From NCBI RefSeq assembly GCF_023715105.1, contig NZ_JAMBNO010000013.1:1-64000 (forward strand): a stretch of 64,000 bases of DNA, in the 5' to 3' direction. How positions within the stretch are numbered: position 1 is the stretch's first letter; every line of letters starts with the position of its first letter. This stretch comes from Hydrogenophaga intermedia. Lineage in GTDB: Bacteria > Pseudomonadota > Gammaproteobacteria > Burkholderiales > Burkholderiaceae_C. Of the stretch, positions 15,915-23,999 are shown piece by piece. Made by a program: the position numbers and the translations under genes. The notes beneath the pieces are model-generated. The model was not told the DNA's origin. It searched no databases and was given only the letters and a program-made list of their open reading frames with translations.

Positions 15915-16493
15915 ATGAAGCTGCTCATCCTCGACCGCGACGGCACCCTCAACCGCAGCCGCGACGACAAGGTGGCGTCGCCGGACGAGTGGGAGCCCTT
16001 GCCCGGCGCGCTCGAGGCGGTGGCGCGGCTCAACCACGGTGGCTGGCGCGTGGTGCTGGCGACCAACCAGTCGGGCATTGGCCGCGGCCTGTTCGACATG
16101 GCCTCCCTCAACGCCATCCACGCCAAGATGCAGCGCCAGCTGGCGGCCGCGGGCGCACGCGTGGAAGCCATCTTCATTTGCCCCCACACCCCCGAGGACG
16201 GCTGCGATTGCCGCAAGCCCGCGCCGGGCCTGTTCCGCCAGATCGGCGCGCGCTTCGGCTTTGCGCTGGGCGAGGCGCCTGCCGTGGGCAACTCGCTGCG
16301 CCACGTGCAGGCCGGGGCCGCGGCGGGTTGCCCGCCGCACCTGCTGCTCACTGGGCTGTCGGCGGTGTACGCGGCGCTCGCACCCAGTGCCATTCCCGAC
16401 TTGCCACCCGGCACCCGCGTGCACACCGACCTGGGCGCCTTCGCCGACTGGTTGCTCGCCCAACCCGCCCCCGCCCCCAAGACCAACGCATGA
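15915..16493 (+). CDS. gmhB: GmhB-like HAD phosphatase with altered motif IV
   Basis: By homology this is D-glycero-beta-D-manno-heptose-1,7-bisphosphate 7-phosphatase of LPS heptose synthesis. The 192-residue length fits. HAD motif I is intact (Asp7 and Asp9 in LDRDGTLN), as are the Thr/Ser motif II (TNQSGIGRG), the zinc loop Cys89, His91, Cys97, Cys99 and Lys101 in CRKPAPG. However, motif IV reads VGNSLRHVQ, with Asn126 and His130 where GmhB proteins have GDxxxD; the first of those Asp residues is a magnesium ligand in E. coli (Asp136). This may lower or change activity. It overlaps plsC by four bases, so it is part of the glyQS operon. Confidence 0.85.
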   Translation: MKLLILDRDGTLNRSRDDKVASPDEWEPLPGALEAVARLNHGGWRVVLATNQSGIGRGLFDMASLNAIHAKMQRQLAAAGARVEAIFICPHTPEDGCDCRKPAPGLFRQIGARFGFALGEAPAVGNSLRHVQAGAAAGCPPHLLLTGLSAVYAALAPSAIPDLPPGTRVHTDLGAFADWLLAQPAPAPKTNA

Positions 16494-17233
16494 TCGTCAT
16501 CCACTTCCTGCGCTCGCTGCTGCACATCCTTGTGATGGTGGTCACCGTGATCCCTTGGGGGTTGGCGGTGGTCATCGTCTCGCCCTTCGTGAGCAGCGCC
16601 ACGCTGTACTGGATGTGCGTCGGCTGGCTGCGGGTGGCGGTGCACAGCGGCACCTTCATCCTCGGCATCCGCAACCGCATCACGGGCTGGGAGAACCTGC
16701 CCGTGGGCAGCACGGCGCCGGCCATCCTGCTGCTCAAGCACCAGTCCACCTGGGAAACCTTTGCCATGCCCACGTTGATGCCGCACCCGCTGGCCTACGT
16801 GTTCAAGAAAGAGCTGCTCTATGTGCCCTTCTTCGGCTGGGCCATGGGCCGGCTCGACATGATCCACATCGACCGCAGCAAGCGCGCGCAGGCCTTCAAC
16901 AAGGTGGTCGAGCAAGGGCAGCGCCTGCTCGACCAGGGCACCTGGGTCATCATGTTTCCCGAGGGCACGCGCATTCCGCGCGGCCAGCAGGGTCAGTACA
17001 AGACCGGTGGCACGCGCCTGGCCGTGGCCACCGGCGCGCCAGTGATTCCCATAGCCGTGAGCTCGGCGAAATGCTGGCCGCGCAAGGCCTTCATCAAGCG
17101 TCCGGGTGTCGTCGATTTCGTCATCGGCAAACCCATTCCCAGCCAGGGCCGCGAAGCCGACGAGTTGATGCGCGAAGTCGAGACCTGGATCGAGACCGAG
17201 ATGCGCCGCATCGACCCCGAGGCCTATCGCTGA
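16490..17233 (+). CDS. plsC: lysophospholipid acyltransferase (PlsC family)
   Basis: This 247-residue membrane acyltransferase probably makes phosphatidic acid from 1-acylglycerol-3-phosphate or a related lysophospholipid. There are one or two N-terminal hydrophobic segments (about residues 5-35). Block I is KHQSTWE with His84 and Glu89, an H-x4-E in place of the common H-x4-D. The acyl-acceptor block FPEGTR is at 156-161, and a further block GAPVIPIAV follows. ATG 16490 overlaps the gmhB stop as ATGA, so translation is coupled. The position behind gmhB, in envelope synthesis context, is common in Burkholderiales. Confidence 0.9.
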   Translation: MIVIHFLRSLLHILVMVVTVIPWGLAVVIVSPFVSSATLYWMCVGWLRVAVHSGTFILGIRNRITGWENLPVGSTAPAILLLKHQSTWETFAMPTLMPHPLAYVFKKELLYVPFFGWAMGRLDMIHIDRSKRAQAFNKVVEQGQRLLDQGTWVIMFPEGTRIPRGQQGQYKTGGTRLAVATGAPVIPIAVSSAKCWPRKAFIKRPGVVDFVIGKPIPSQGREADELMREVETWIETEMRRIDPEAYR

Positions 17234-17240
17234 GGGTTTC

Positions 17241-18116
17241 ATGCAGCGCTTCGTGCAGCTCGCGCTCGACCTGTTCGGTGACCCGCCACGCGAGCCGCCG
17301 CCCGAGCTACAGCGTGCCGCTGCGCCCGCTCCCCCGGCACTGCCGATGGCCGAGGTGTTTCAGCCCGGCACCTGGCACCACCCCCGCGCCAACCGCCTGG
17401 TGCGCCTGCGCGGCTGTGAGGTGGGTTACGAATTCCAGCGCGGCAAGCGCCGCACCATCGGCCTGAGCGTGGGCGCAGAGGGCCTGAGCGTGCGCGCGCC
17501 GCGCTGGAGCACTTTCGGCGAGATCGAGGCGGTGCTGCACGAGAAGGCCGCTTGGGTGATCGACAAGCTGGTGGAGGCGCGCGAACGCGCCGAGCGGCAG
17601 GCGCGCTCACGCGTGCGCTGGGCCGACGGTGCCGAGTTGCCCTTGCTGGGCGAGCCGGTGCGGCTGCAACTCGATCCGGCGCATGGCTTCTCAGGCCGCG
17701 GTGCTGCCCTCGATGCGGTCACGCGCACCCTGCGCATCGGCCTGCCGCACCACGCCAGCGAAAGCCAGATCCGCGATGCCGCGCAGGCCTGGCTGATGCG
17801 CCACGCGCGCAGCGTGTTCACCGAACGGCTCGACCACTTTGCGCCGCAACTGGGTGTGCGCTGGACGCGGCTGTCGCTCTCCAACGCCGACACGCGCTGG
17901 GGCAGCGCCAGCGCCGACGGTCGCATCCGCCTGAACTGGCGGCTGGTGCATCTCTCGATGGAGATGGTGGATTACGTCGTGGTGCACGAGCTCAGCCACC
18001 TGCGCCACATGGACCACAGCCCGCGCTTCTGGGACGTGGTGGCCAGCGTCATGCCCGATCACGCCGAGCGCCGCCGCGCGCTCAAGGAATCGGCGCTGCC
18101 GCTCGGCGAGGGCTGA
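17241..18116 (+). CDS. YgjP-like zinc metallopeptidase-fold protein (DUF45)
   Basis: This 291-residue protein has the YgjP/DUF45 metal-dependent hydrolase domain in its C-terminal two-thirds. The metal site is visible as His249, Glu250 and His253 in HELSHLRHMDHS, with His259 as the probable third ligand, and the family segment LSNADTRWGSASADGRIRLNW precedes it. About 75 N-terminal residues are proline/alanine-rich and poorly conserved-looking. It begins seven bases after plsC and probably ends that operon. The physiological substrate is unknown for the family. Confidence 0.87.
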   Translation: MQRFVQLALDLFGDPPREPPPELQRAAAPAPPALPMAEVFQPGTWHHPRANRLVRLRGCEVGYEFQRGKRRTIGLSVGAEGLSVRAPRWSTFGEIEAVLHEKAAWVIDKLVEARERAERQARSRVRWADGAELPLLGEPVRLQLDPAHGFSGRGAALDAVTRTLRIGLPHHASESQIRDAAQAWLMRHARSVFTERLDHFAPQLGVRWTRLSLSNADTRWGSASADGRIRLNWRLVHLSMEMVDYVVVHELSHLRHMDHSPRFWDVVASVMPDHAERRRALKESALPLGEG

Positions 18117-18122
18117 AATCGC

Positions 18123-19190
18123 TCATCCGGCGCTGAAGCGCCACACGCCGTCGTCGCCTTTGGTTCGCGCCAGCGTGCCCGCGTGCCACAGGCGGTTCAG
18201 GTGGGCCACGGCCTCACCCATGGCAAAGGTGGTCTGGTGCAGATCCAGCGTGCGTGGAAACAGCACCGGCAGCACATCGGTGGCGCTGCAGGGCTTCTCG
18301 CGGCAGGCCTGCACCACCTCGCCCAGGCGTTCTTCGTGGTGCGCGTGCAGTTGCGCGATGCGCTCGTGCAGACCGGTGAAGGGCCGCCCGTGCGAGGGCA
18401 GCACCAGCGTGTTCGCCGGCAGCGCACGGAACCTGTCGATCGAGTCGAGGAACAGCCGCAAGGAATCGGCCTCGGGCTCCTGGTCGTACACGCTCACGTT
18501 GGTGGAGATGCGCGGCAGGATCATGTCCCCGCTGATCAGCACGCCCAGCGCCTCGCACCACAGGGCGATGTGTTCGGGCGAGTGGCCGTAGCCACTGATG
18601 CAGCGCCAGGCGTGGTCGCCGATCGTGACGTCCAGTCCGTCGATCAGGCGGCGGTACTGCGCCGGCACGGCCGGCACCAGACCCGGGTAGTAGCTGGCGC
18701 GTGCCTTGATCTTCTGCACACGCTCGGGGTCGACCAGGCCGTGGCTGGCAAAGAAGGCCGCGGCGGCCTCGCCGCCGAAGCCGGTGGTGCTCTGCGAGCC
18801 GATGCGCGCCATCGCGAAGTCGGTCGCACTGATCCACAGCCGGCAGTGCCATCGCTCGCACAGCCAGTGCGCCAGGCCGATGTGGTCGGGGTGCATGTGC
18901 GTCACGATCACGCGCAGCACCGGCAGCCCTTCGAGTTCGTTCGCAAACACCTGCTCCCACTGCGCCTTCGCCTCGTCGCGCGCGATGCAGCAGTCCACGA
19001 CCGTCCAGCCCTCGCGGCCGTCCAGCGTGTCGCGCAGCAGCCAGAGGTTGATGTGGTCGAGCGCGAAGGGCAGGGTCATGCGCACCCACTTCACGCCGGG
19101 CGCCACCGCCAACGCGTGCCCTGGATCGGGCAGGGCCTGACCCCGGGGGTAGTGCAGCCGGGCCTCGAGTTGATCGCGTGTGGGGGTCAT
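18123..19190 (-). CDS. MBL-fold metallo-hydrolase next to liuR
   Basis: This 355-residue metallo-beta-lactamase-fold protein carries the motif THMHPDHIGLAHWL, a downstream CISGYGHSPEHIALW metal-ligand segment, LISGDMILP and LPSHGRPF. A C-terminal winged-helix-like extension (about 290-350) is typical of LACTB2-like or glyoxylase-type relatives. The substrate is unknown. It is divergent from liuR with a LiuR-type palindrome between them (19221-19242), so it may belong to the LiuR regulon and could act on a CoA thioester or other intermediate of branched-chain catabolism; that is inference. ATG 19190 was chosen as the first start in frame. Confidence 0.86.
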   Translation of the reverse strand: MTPTRDQLEARLHYPRGQALPDPGHALAVAPGVKWVRMTLPFALDHINLWLLRDTLDGREGWTVVDCCIARDEAKAQWEQVFANELEGLPVLRVIVTHMHPDHIGLAHWLCERWHCRLWISATDFAMARIGSQSTTGFGGEAAAAFFASHGLVDPERVQKIKARASYYPGLVPAVPAQYRRLIDGLDVTIGDHAWRCISGYGHSPEHIALWCEALGVLISGDMILPRISTNVSVYDQEPEADSLRLFLDSIDRFRALPANTLVLPSHGRPFTGLHERIAQLHAHHEERLGEVVQACREKPCSATDVLPVLFPRTLDLHQTTFAMGEAVAHLNRLWHAGTLARTKGDDGVWRFSAG

Positions 19191-19220
19191 GAGGGCGGAA
19201 TTCAGTAAGATGCGCGCGCG

Positions 19221-19242
19221 TTGACGTTGACGTAAACGTCAA
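19221..19242. promoter_or_regulatory. LiuR-type operator 1
   Basis: A 22-base near-perfect palindrome with right half GTAAACGTCAA and left half TTGACGTTGAC, one mismatch from a perfect dyad. It lies between the divergent MBL-fold gene and liuR and matches operator 2 at 21 of 22 positions. It probably mediates LiuR autoregulation and control of the divergent gene. Confidence 0.8.
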
Positions 19243-19300
19243 GAAAAAGGCATTCTACGGAGCATCCCGGGCGATCCCTGTCTGCCACCCGACACCCCAC

Positions 19301-19699
19301 ATGGCCACCACCTTCACCATCGGCGACCTCGCGCGCGAGTTCGACCTCACCACCCGCGCCATCCGCTTCTACGAGGACATGGGCCTGCTGCAACCCCAGC
19401 GCGAAGGGCCGGGCGGTCGCAACCGGGTCTACAGCGCGCGCGACCGCACGCGCCTGAAGCTCACGTTGCGCGCCAAGCGGCTGGGCCTTTCGCTCACCGA
19501 GGCCCGGGACATCATCGACATGTACGACAGCCCGCGCGACACCGGGCCGCAACTGCGCAAGTTCCTCGCCGTGCTGGCCGACCACCGGCGCCAGCTGGAG
19601 GAGCAGATGGCCGATCTGCAGGCCAACCTCGACGAGGTGAAGGTGCACGAAAAGGAAGCCCGCGCGCTGCTCAACAAGGTCGAGCGCAAGGCGGGTTGA
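19301..19699 (+). CDS. liuR: MerR-family regulator of leucine/isovalerate catabolism
   Basis: This 132-residue MerR-type regulator has a winged helix-turn-helix (FTIGDLAREFDLTTRAIRFY followed by EDMGLLQPQREG and GRNRVYSARDRTRLKL, residues 6-60) and a C-terminal antiparallel coiled coil for dimerisation (about 80-128). It has no cysteines, so it is not a metal or redox MerR; LiuR proteins are believed to respond to a branched-chain catabolic acyl-CoA. The assignment rests on its place directly upstream of liuA and on palindromes of the MerR type on both sides of the gene. The presumed regulon includes the following thioesterase, liuA and downstream genes. Confidence 0.92.
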   Translation: MATTFTIGDLAREFDLTTRAIRFYEDMGLLQPQREGPGGRNRVYSARDRTRLKLTLRAKRLGLSLTEARDIIDMYDSPRDTGPQLRKFLAVLADHRRQLEEQMADLQANLDEVKVHEKEARALLNKVERKAG

Positions 19700-19713
19700 G
19701 CGGTCGTCTCGAA

Positions 19714-19743
19714 TTGACGTTTACGTAAACGTCAACATAAAAT
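19714..19743 (+). promoter_or_regulatory. LiuR-type operator 2 with overlapping promoter
   Basis: A perfect 22-base palindrome (TTGACGTTTAC plus its mirror GTAAACGTCAA, 19714-19735) overlaps a -35 TTGACG (19714-19719). A -10 TAAAAT follows at 19738-19743 with an 18-base spacer. An operator lying in the spacer of a slightly long promoter is the classical MerR arrangement. It should drive the thioesterase-liuA transcript. Confidence 0.85.
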
Positions 19744-19784
19744 CCCTGTTTCGCGCTCGCCCCGCCCCGCCCCGCCCGCCCCCC

Positions 19785-20243
19785 ATGACCGCCCCCTTGC
19801 AGCCCCCGGACCCGGATTACGCCGAGCGCGTGCGCGCCAGCTTCGCGCGCCAGGCCGCCATGACCACCATCGGCGCCACGCTGGCCGAGGTGCAGCCGGG
19901 CCGCGTGGTGATCACCATGCCCTGGGCGGCGCACCTCACGCAGCAGCACGGCTTCCTGCACGCGGGCATGGTGTCCACCGCGCTCGATTCGGCCTGCGGC
20001 TATGCGGGCTTCACGCTCATGCCGGCCGATGCGGCGGTGCTGACGATCGAATTCAAGATCAACCTGCTGGCGCCCGCACAGGGCGACAGCTTCCGCATGG
20101 TCGGCACGGTCATCAAGGCCGGGCGCACCGTGACGGTGGCCGAAGGCCATGCCTACGCCGTGCACAACGGCCAGGAAAAACTCGTTGCCACCATGGGCTG
20201 CACGCTCATGGCAGTGCTGGGCCGCAATAACGTGCGCGGCTGA
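19785..20243 (+). CDS. PaaI-family hotdog thioesterase
   Basis: This 152-residue hotdog-fold protein resembles PaaI acyl-CoA thioesterases. The active-site helix segment is [20 protein letters not shown], followed by the strand [17 protein letters not shown] and [13 protein letters not shown]. It should hydrolyse an acyl-CoA, perhaps releasing CoA trapped in a dead-end intermediate of isovaleryl-CoA breakdown; the substrate is not known. It is the first gene after the perfect LiuR palindrome and promoter, with liuA 25 bases downstream, so it is very likely the first gene of the liu operon. Confidence 0.87.
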   Translation: MTAPLQPPDPDYAERVRASFARQAAMTTIGATLAEVQPGRVVITMPWAAHLTQQHGFLHAGMVSTALDSACGYAGFTLMPADAAVLTIEFKINLLAPAQGDSFRMVGTVIKAGRTVTVAEGHAYAVHNGQEKLVATMGCTLMAVLGRNNVRG

Positions 20244-20268
20244 ACCCACACCCCTTCGGAGACTTCCC

Positions 20269-21450
20269 ATGACCCAGCTTCCCGGCCTGAACTTCCAGCT
20301 CGGCGACGACATCGATGCCCTGCGCGACGCCGTGCGCGACTTCGCGCAGGCCGAGATCGCACCGCGCGCGGCCGAGATCGACCGCAGCGACCAGTTTCCG
20401 ATGGATCTGTGGCGCAAGATGGGCGAGCTCGGCGTGCTCGGCATCACCGTGCCCGAAACCTATGGCGGCGCCAACATGGGCTACCTCGCGCACATGGTGG
20501 CCATGGAAGAGATCAGCCGCGCCAGCGCCAGCGTGGGCCTCTCCTACGGCGCGCACTCCAACCTGTGCGTCAACCAGATCAAGCGCAATGGCAACGACGC
20601 GCAGCGCCAGAAGTACCTGCCCAAACTCATCAGCGGCGAGCACGTGGGAGCGCTCGCCATGAGCGAGCCCGGCGCGGGCTCCGACGTCATCAGCATGAAG
20701 CTGAAGGCCGAGGACAAGGGTGGCTACTACCTGCTCAACGGCAGCAAGATGTGGATCACCAACGGCCCCGATGCCGACACCCTGGTGGTCTATGCCAAGA
20801 CCGAACCCGAACTGGGTGCGCGCGGCGTCACGGCCTTCCTCATCGAAAAGGGCATGAAGGGCTTTTCCATCGCGCAGAAGCTCGACAAGCTCGGTATGCG
20901 CGGCAGCCACACCGGCGAGCTGGTGTTCCAGAACGTGGAGGTGCCGGCCGAGAACATCCTGGGTGGCCTCAACAACGGCGCCAGGGTGCTGATGAGCGGC
21001 CTCGACTACGAGCGCGCCGTGCTCTCCGGCGGTCCGCTGGGCATCATGCAGGCGGTCATGGACAACGTGATCCCCTACATCCACGACCGCAAGCAGTTCG
21101 GCCAGAGCATCGGCGAGTTCCAGCTCATCCAGGGCAAGGTGGCCGACATGTACACCGTGCTGCAGGCCGCACGCAGCTTCGCCTACACGGTGGCCAAGAA
21201 CCTGGACATGCTGGGCAGCGAGCACGTGCGCCAGGTGCGCAAGGACTGCGCCTCCGTCATCCTGTGGACGGCCGAGAAGGCCACCTGGATGGCGGGCGAG
21301 GGCGTGCAGATCTTCGGTGGCAACGGCTACATCAACGAATACCCGCTGGGCCGCCTGTGGCGCGACGCCAAGCTCTACGAGATCGGCGCCGGCACGAGCG
21401 AGATCCGCCGCATGCTGATCGGGCGTGAGCTGTTCGCCGAGACCATGTGA
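20269..21450 (+). CDS. liuA: isovaleryl-CoA dehydrogenase
   Basis: This FAD enzyme oxidises isovaleryl-CoA to 3-methylcrotonyl-CoA in leucine degradation, passing electrons to ETF. The 393-residue length is normal. The assignment as isovaleryl-type rather than short- or medium-chain dehydrogenase is supported by the catalytic base: Glu248 in [17 protein letters not shown] (helix G position) with GAGTSE, not YEGTS, at the C-terminal loop. FAD/substrate motifs [12 protein letters not shown] and [20 protein letters not shown] are intact. The start ATG 20269 follows a GGAG ribosome-binding site. It is in the LiuR-controlled unit. Confidence 0.96.
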   Translation: MTQLPGLNFQLGDDIDALRDAVRDFAQAEIAPRAAEIDRSDQFPMDLWRKMGELGVLGITVPETYGGANMGYLAHMVAMEEISRASASVGLSYGAHSNLCVNQIKRNGNDAQRQKYLPKLISGEHVGALAMSEPGAGSDVISMKLKAEDKGGYYLLNGSKMWITNGPDADTLVVYAKTEPELGARGVTAFLIEKGMKGFSIAQKLDKLGMRGSHTGELVFQNVEVPAENILGGLNNGARVLMSGLDYERAVLSGGPLGIMQAVMDNVIPYIHDRKQFGQSIGEFQLIQGKVADMYTVLQAARSFAYTVAKNLDMLGSEHVRQVRKDCASVILWTAEKATWMAGEGVQIFGGNGYINEYPLGRLWRDAKLYEIGAGTSEIRRMLIGRELFAETM

Positions 21451-21473
21451 TCGCCATCGACGAGCGCTGCGCG

Positions 21474-21479
21474 GACAAT
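21474..21479 (+). promoter_or_regulatory. -10-like box directly before carbonic anhydrase
   Basis: GACAAT ends eight bases before the ATG at 21488, with no Shine-Dalgarno sequence between. If functional, it would give a near-leaderless internal transcript for the carbonic anhydrase, in addition to read-through from liuA. The -35 region is weak. Confidence 0.3.
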
Positions 21480-21487
21480 GCCTGCCC

Positions 21488-22144
21488 ATGAGTGACAACC
21501 TTCAAAATCTGCTGGACCACAACCGGCGCTGGGCGGCGCAGGTCGAAGCCGAGCGGCCTGGCTTCTTCACGAAACTCTCGCAGCAGCAAAGCCCGCGCTA
21601 CATGTGGATCGGCTGCTCGGACAGCCGCGTGCCCGCGAACCAGATCACCGGCCTCGACCCCGGCGAGGTCTTCGTGCACCGCAACGTGGCCAACGTGGTC
21701 GTGCCCACCGACCTCAACTGCCTGTCCACCGTGCAGTACGCGGTCGACGTGCTCAAGGTCGAGCACCTGATGGTGGTGGGGCACTACGGCTGCGGCGGCG
21801 TCGCGGCCGCGCTGCGGGACACCCGCGTCGGCCTGGCGGACAACTGGTTGCGCCACATCAAGGACGTGCGCGACAAGCACGCGGCGCTGCTGGGCTCGCT
21901 GCCCGAGATGCACCGGCTCGACGCCCTGTGCGAACTCAATGTGATCGAGCAGGTGATGAACACGGTGCAGACCACCGTGCTGCGCGACGCCTGGGAGCGC
22001 GGCCAGGCCCTCACCCTGCATGGCTGGGTCTATGGCCTCAAGGACGGCCTGCTGCAGGATTTGCACATGACCCTGCGCGGCCTGGCCGAGGCCGATCAAG
22101 CCTACCGCAAGGCGGTGGCCGAGGTCGGCATGCGCCTGCGCTGA
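21488..22144 (+). CDS. can: beta-class carbonic anhydrase
   Basis: This 218-residue zinc enzyme interconverts CO2 and bicarbonate. The zinc and dyad residues are visible: Cys43 and Asp45, with Arg47, in CSDSRVPA, and His99 and Cys102 in GHYGCGG. The length and the [11 protein letters not shown] segment fit the E. coli Can type. It lies 37 bases after liuA and before aceK. Because methylcrotonyl-CoA carboxylase, encoded further along the same region, consumes bicarbonate, local supply of bicarbonate is a plausible reason for its position. That link is inference. Confidence 0.96.
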   Translation: MSDNLQNLLDHNRRWAAQVEAERPGFFTKLSQQQSPRYMWIGCSDSRVPANQITGLDPGEVFVHRNVANVVVPTDLNCLSTVQYAVDVLKVEHLMVVGHYGCGGVAAALRDTRVGLADNWLRHIKDVRDKHAALLGSLPEMHRLDALCELNVIEQVMNTVQTTVLRDAWERGQALTLHGWVYGLKDGLLQDLHMTLRGLAEADQAYRKAVAEVGMRLR

Positions 22145-22163
22145 ACCCCGCACGGGGCCTGCC

Positions 22164-23975
22164 ATGTTCCCCCAGCGCCTCGACTCCACGGTGGCCTACG
22201 GCATTGCCAAGGCGATGATGGACGGCTTCAACCGCCACTACCGCCTGTTCCGCCAGGAGTCGGCGCGCGCCAAACACCGCTACGAGACACGCGACTGGCG
22301 TGGCCAGCAACGCGCGCAACGCGAGCGCATCGAGTTCTACGACCTGCGCGTCAAGGAATGTCTGACGCGGCTGGTGAAGGAGTTCAAGGCCGACGAGCAG
22401 CCGATGGCGGTGTGGGAACAGGTCAAGCTTCACTACATCGGGCTGCTGGTGAACCACCACCAGCCCGAACTGGCCGAGACCTTTTTCAATTCGGTCACCA
22501 CCAAGATCCTCAAGCGCGCCTACTTCCAGAACGATTTCATCTTCGTGCGGCCCGCGGTGTCCACCGAGTACATCGAGAACGAGGAACCCACGGCCAGCCC
22601 GACCTACCGCTGCTACTACCCCACGGCCGAGTCCCTGCCGGCCGAGGTGCTGCGCCTGCTGCACGACTTCGACCTGCGCGTGCCGTTCGACGACATCGAT
22701 CGTGACGCCGCGCTGGTGCTGGAGGCGATGAAGCGCCGCTTCGACCACAGCCGCCTGCGGGCCAACTTCCAGCTGCAGGTGCTCTCGGGCCTGTTCTTTC
22801 GCAACAAGGGCGCCTACGTGGTGGGCAAGATCATCAACGGCTTCCAGGAGGTGCCGTTCGCGCTGGCCATCCTGCACAACCGCGAAGGCCGGCTGGTGGT
22901 GGACGCGGCCCTGTTCGGCGAGGACGACCTGCTGCTGCTGTTCAGCTTTGCGCGCGCCTACTTCATGGTCGACATGGAGGTGCCGAGCGCCTACGTGCAG
23001 TTCCTGCGCAGCCTCATGCCGCGCAAGCCGCGCGCCGAGTTCTACAACGCGCTCGGTCTGGCCAAGCAGGGCAAGACGCTGTTCTACCGCGATTTCCTGT
23101 TCCACATGCGGCACAGCTCGGACCGGTTCCGCATCGCACCCGGCATCAAGGGCATGGTGATGCTGGTGTTCGACCTGCCGAGCTTTCCCTTCGTGTTCAA
23201 GGTGATCCGCGACTTCTACCCGCCGCAGAAGGACACCTCGCGCGAACAGATCCGCGGCAAGTACCAGCTCGTCAAGCAGCACGACCGCGTGGGCCGCATG
23301 GCCGACACGCTGGAGTTCTCCGAGGTGGGTTTCCCGCGCGCGCGCTTCACCGACGAACTCATCGCCGAGATCCAGAAGTACGCGCCCAGCCAGCTCGAGA
23401 TCAGCGACCGCGACGGCGACGGCACCACCGAGGTGGTCTTGCGGCACGTCTACATCGAGCGCCGCATGATCCCGCTCAACCTGTACCTGCAGGAGCTGTT
23501 CGACACGCTGCAGGCCAGGCCCGACGATGCCACCGCACGCGCCCAGCTGCGCCATGCCGTCATCGAGTACGGCAACGCGATCAAGGACCTCGTGGCCGCC
23601 AACATCTTCCCCGGCGACATGCTCTGGAAGAACTTTGGCATCACGCGCCACGGCAAGGTGGTGTTTTACGACTACGACGAGATCGAGTACCTCACCGACT
23701 GCAACTTCCGCCACGTGCCCACCGCGCGCAACGAAGAGGACGAGCTCTCGGGCGAGGTGTGGTACCCGGTGGCGAAGAACGACGTCTTCCCCGAGACCTT
23801 CGGGCCCTTCCTGCTGGGCAACCCGATGGTGCGCGACGTCTTTCTCGAACACCACGCCGACCTGCTCGACCCTGAATTCTGGCAATCGCACAAGGAACGC
23901 ATCCTTGCGGGCCACGTGCACGACGTTTTCCCTTACGAACGCGAGCGCCGCCTGCGCGCGCTCGCTTCGGCCTGA
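22164..23975 (+). CDS. aceK: isocitrate dehydrogenase kinase/phosphatase
   Basis: AceK phosphorylates and dephosphorylates isocitrate dehydrogenase, switching carbon between the TCA cycle and the glyoxylate shunt. The 603-residue length is close to the E. coli protein (578). The regulatory N-terminal half and the kinase-like C-terminal half are both present; typical segments include [49 protein letters not shown] and [15 protein letters not shown]. It follows the carbonic anhydrase after 19 bases on the same strand. Its place in an acetyl-CoA-producing catabolic cluster, away from aceA/aceB, suggests co-regulation with leucine/isovalerate use. Confidence 0.97.
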   Translation: MFPQRLDSTVAYGIAKAMMDGFNRHYRLFRQESARAKHRYETRDWRGQQRAQRERIEFYDLRVKECLTRLVKEFKADEQPMAVWEQVKLHYIGLLVNHHQPELAETFFNSVTTKILKRAYFQNDFIFVRPAVSTEYIENEEPTASPTYRCYYPTAESLPAEVLRLLHDFDLRVPFDDIDRDAALVLEAMKRRFDHSRLRANFQLQVLSGLFFRNKGAYVVGKIINGFQEVPFALAILHNREGRLVVDAALFGEDDLLLLFSFARAYFMVDMEVPSAYVQFLRSLMPRKPRAEFYNALGLAKQGKTLFYRDFLFHMRHSSDRFRIAPGIKGMVMLVFDLPSFPFVFKVIRDFYPPQKDTSREQIRGKYQLVKQHDRVGRMADTLEFSEVGFPRARFTDELIAEIQKYAPSQLEISDRDGDGTTEVVLRHVYIERRMIPLNLYLQELFDTLQARPDDATARAQLRHAVIEYGNAIKDLVAANIFPGDMLWKNFGITRHGKVVFYDYDEIEYLTDCNFRHVPTARNEEDELSGEVWYPVAKNDVFPETFGPFLLGNPMVRDVFLEHHADLLDPEFWQSHKERILAGHVHDVFPYERERRLRALASA

Positions 23976-23999
23976 TCCCATCCACACAAGGAGCACACC

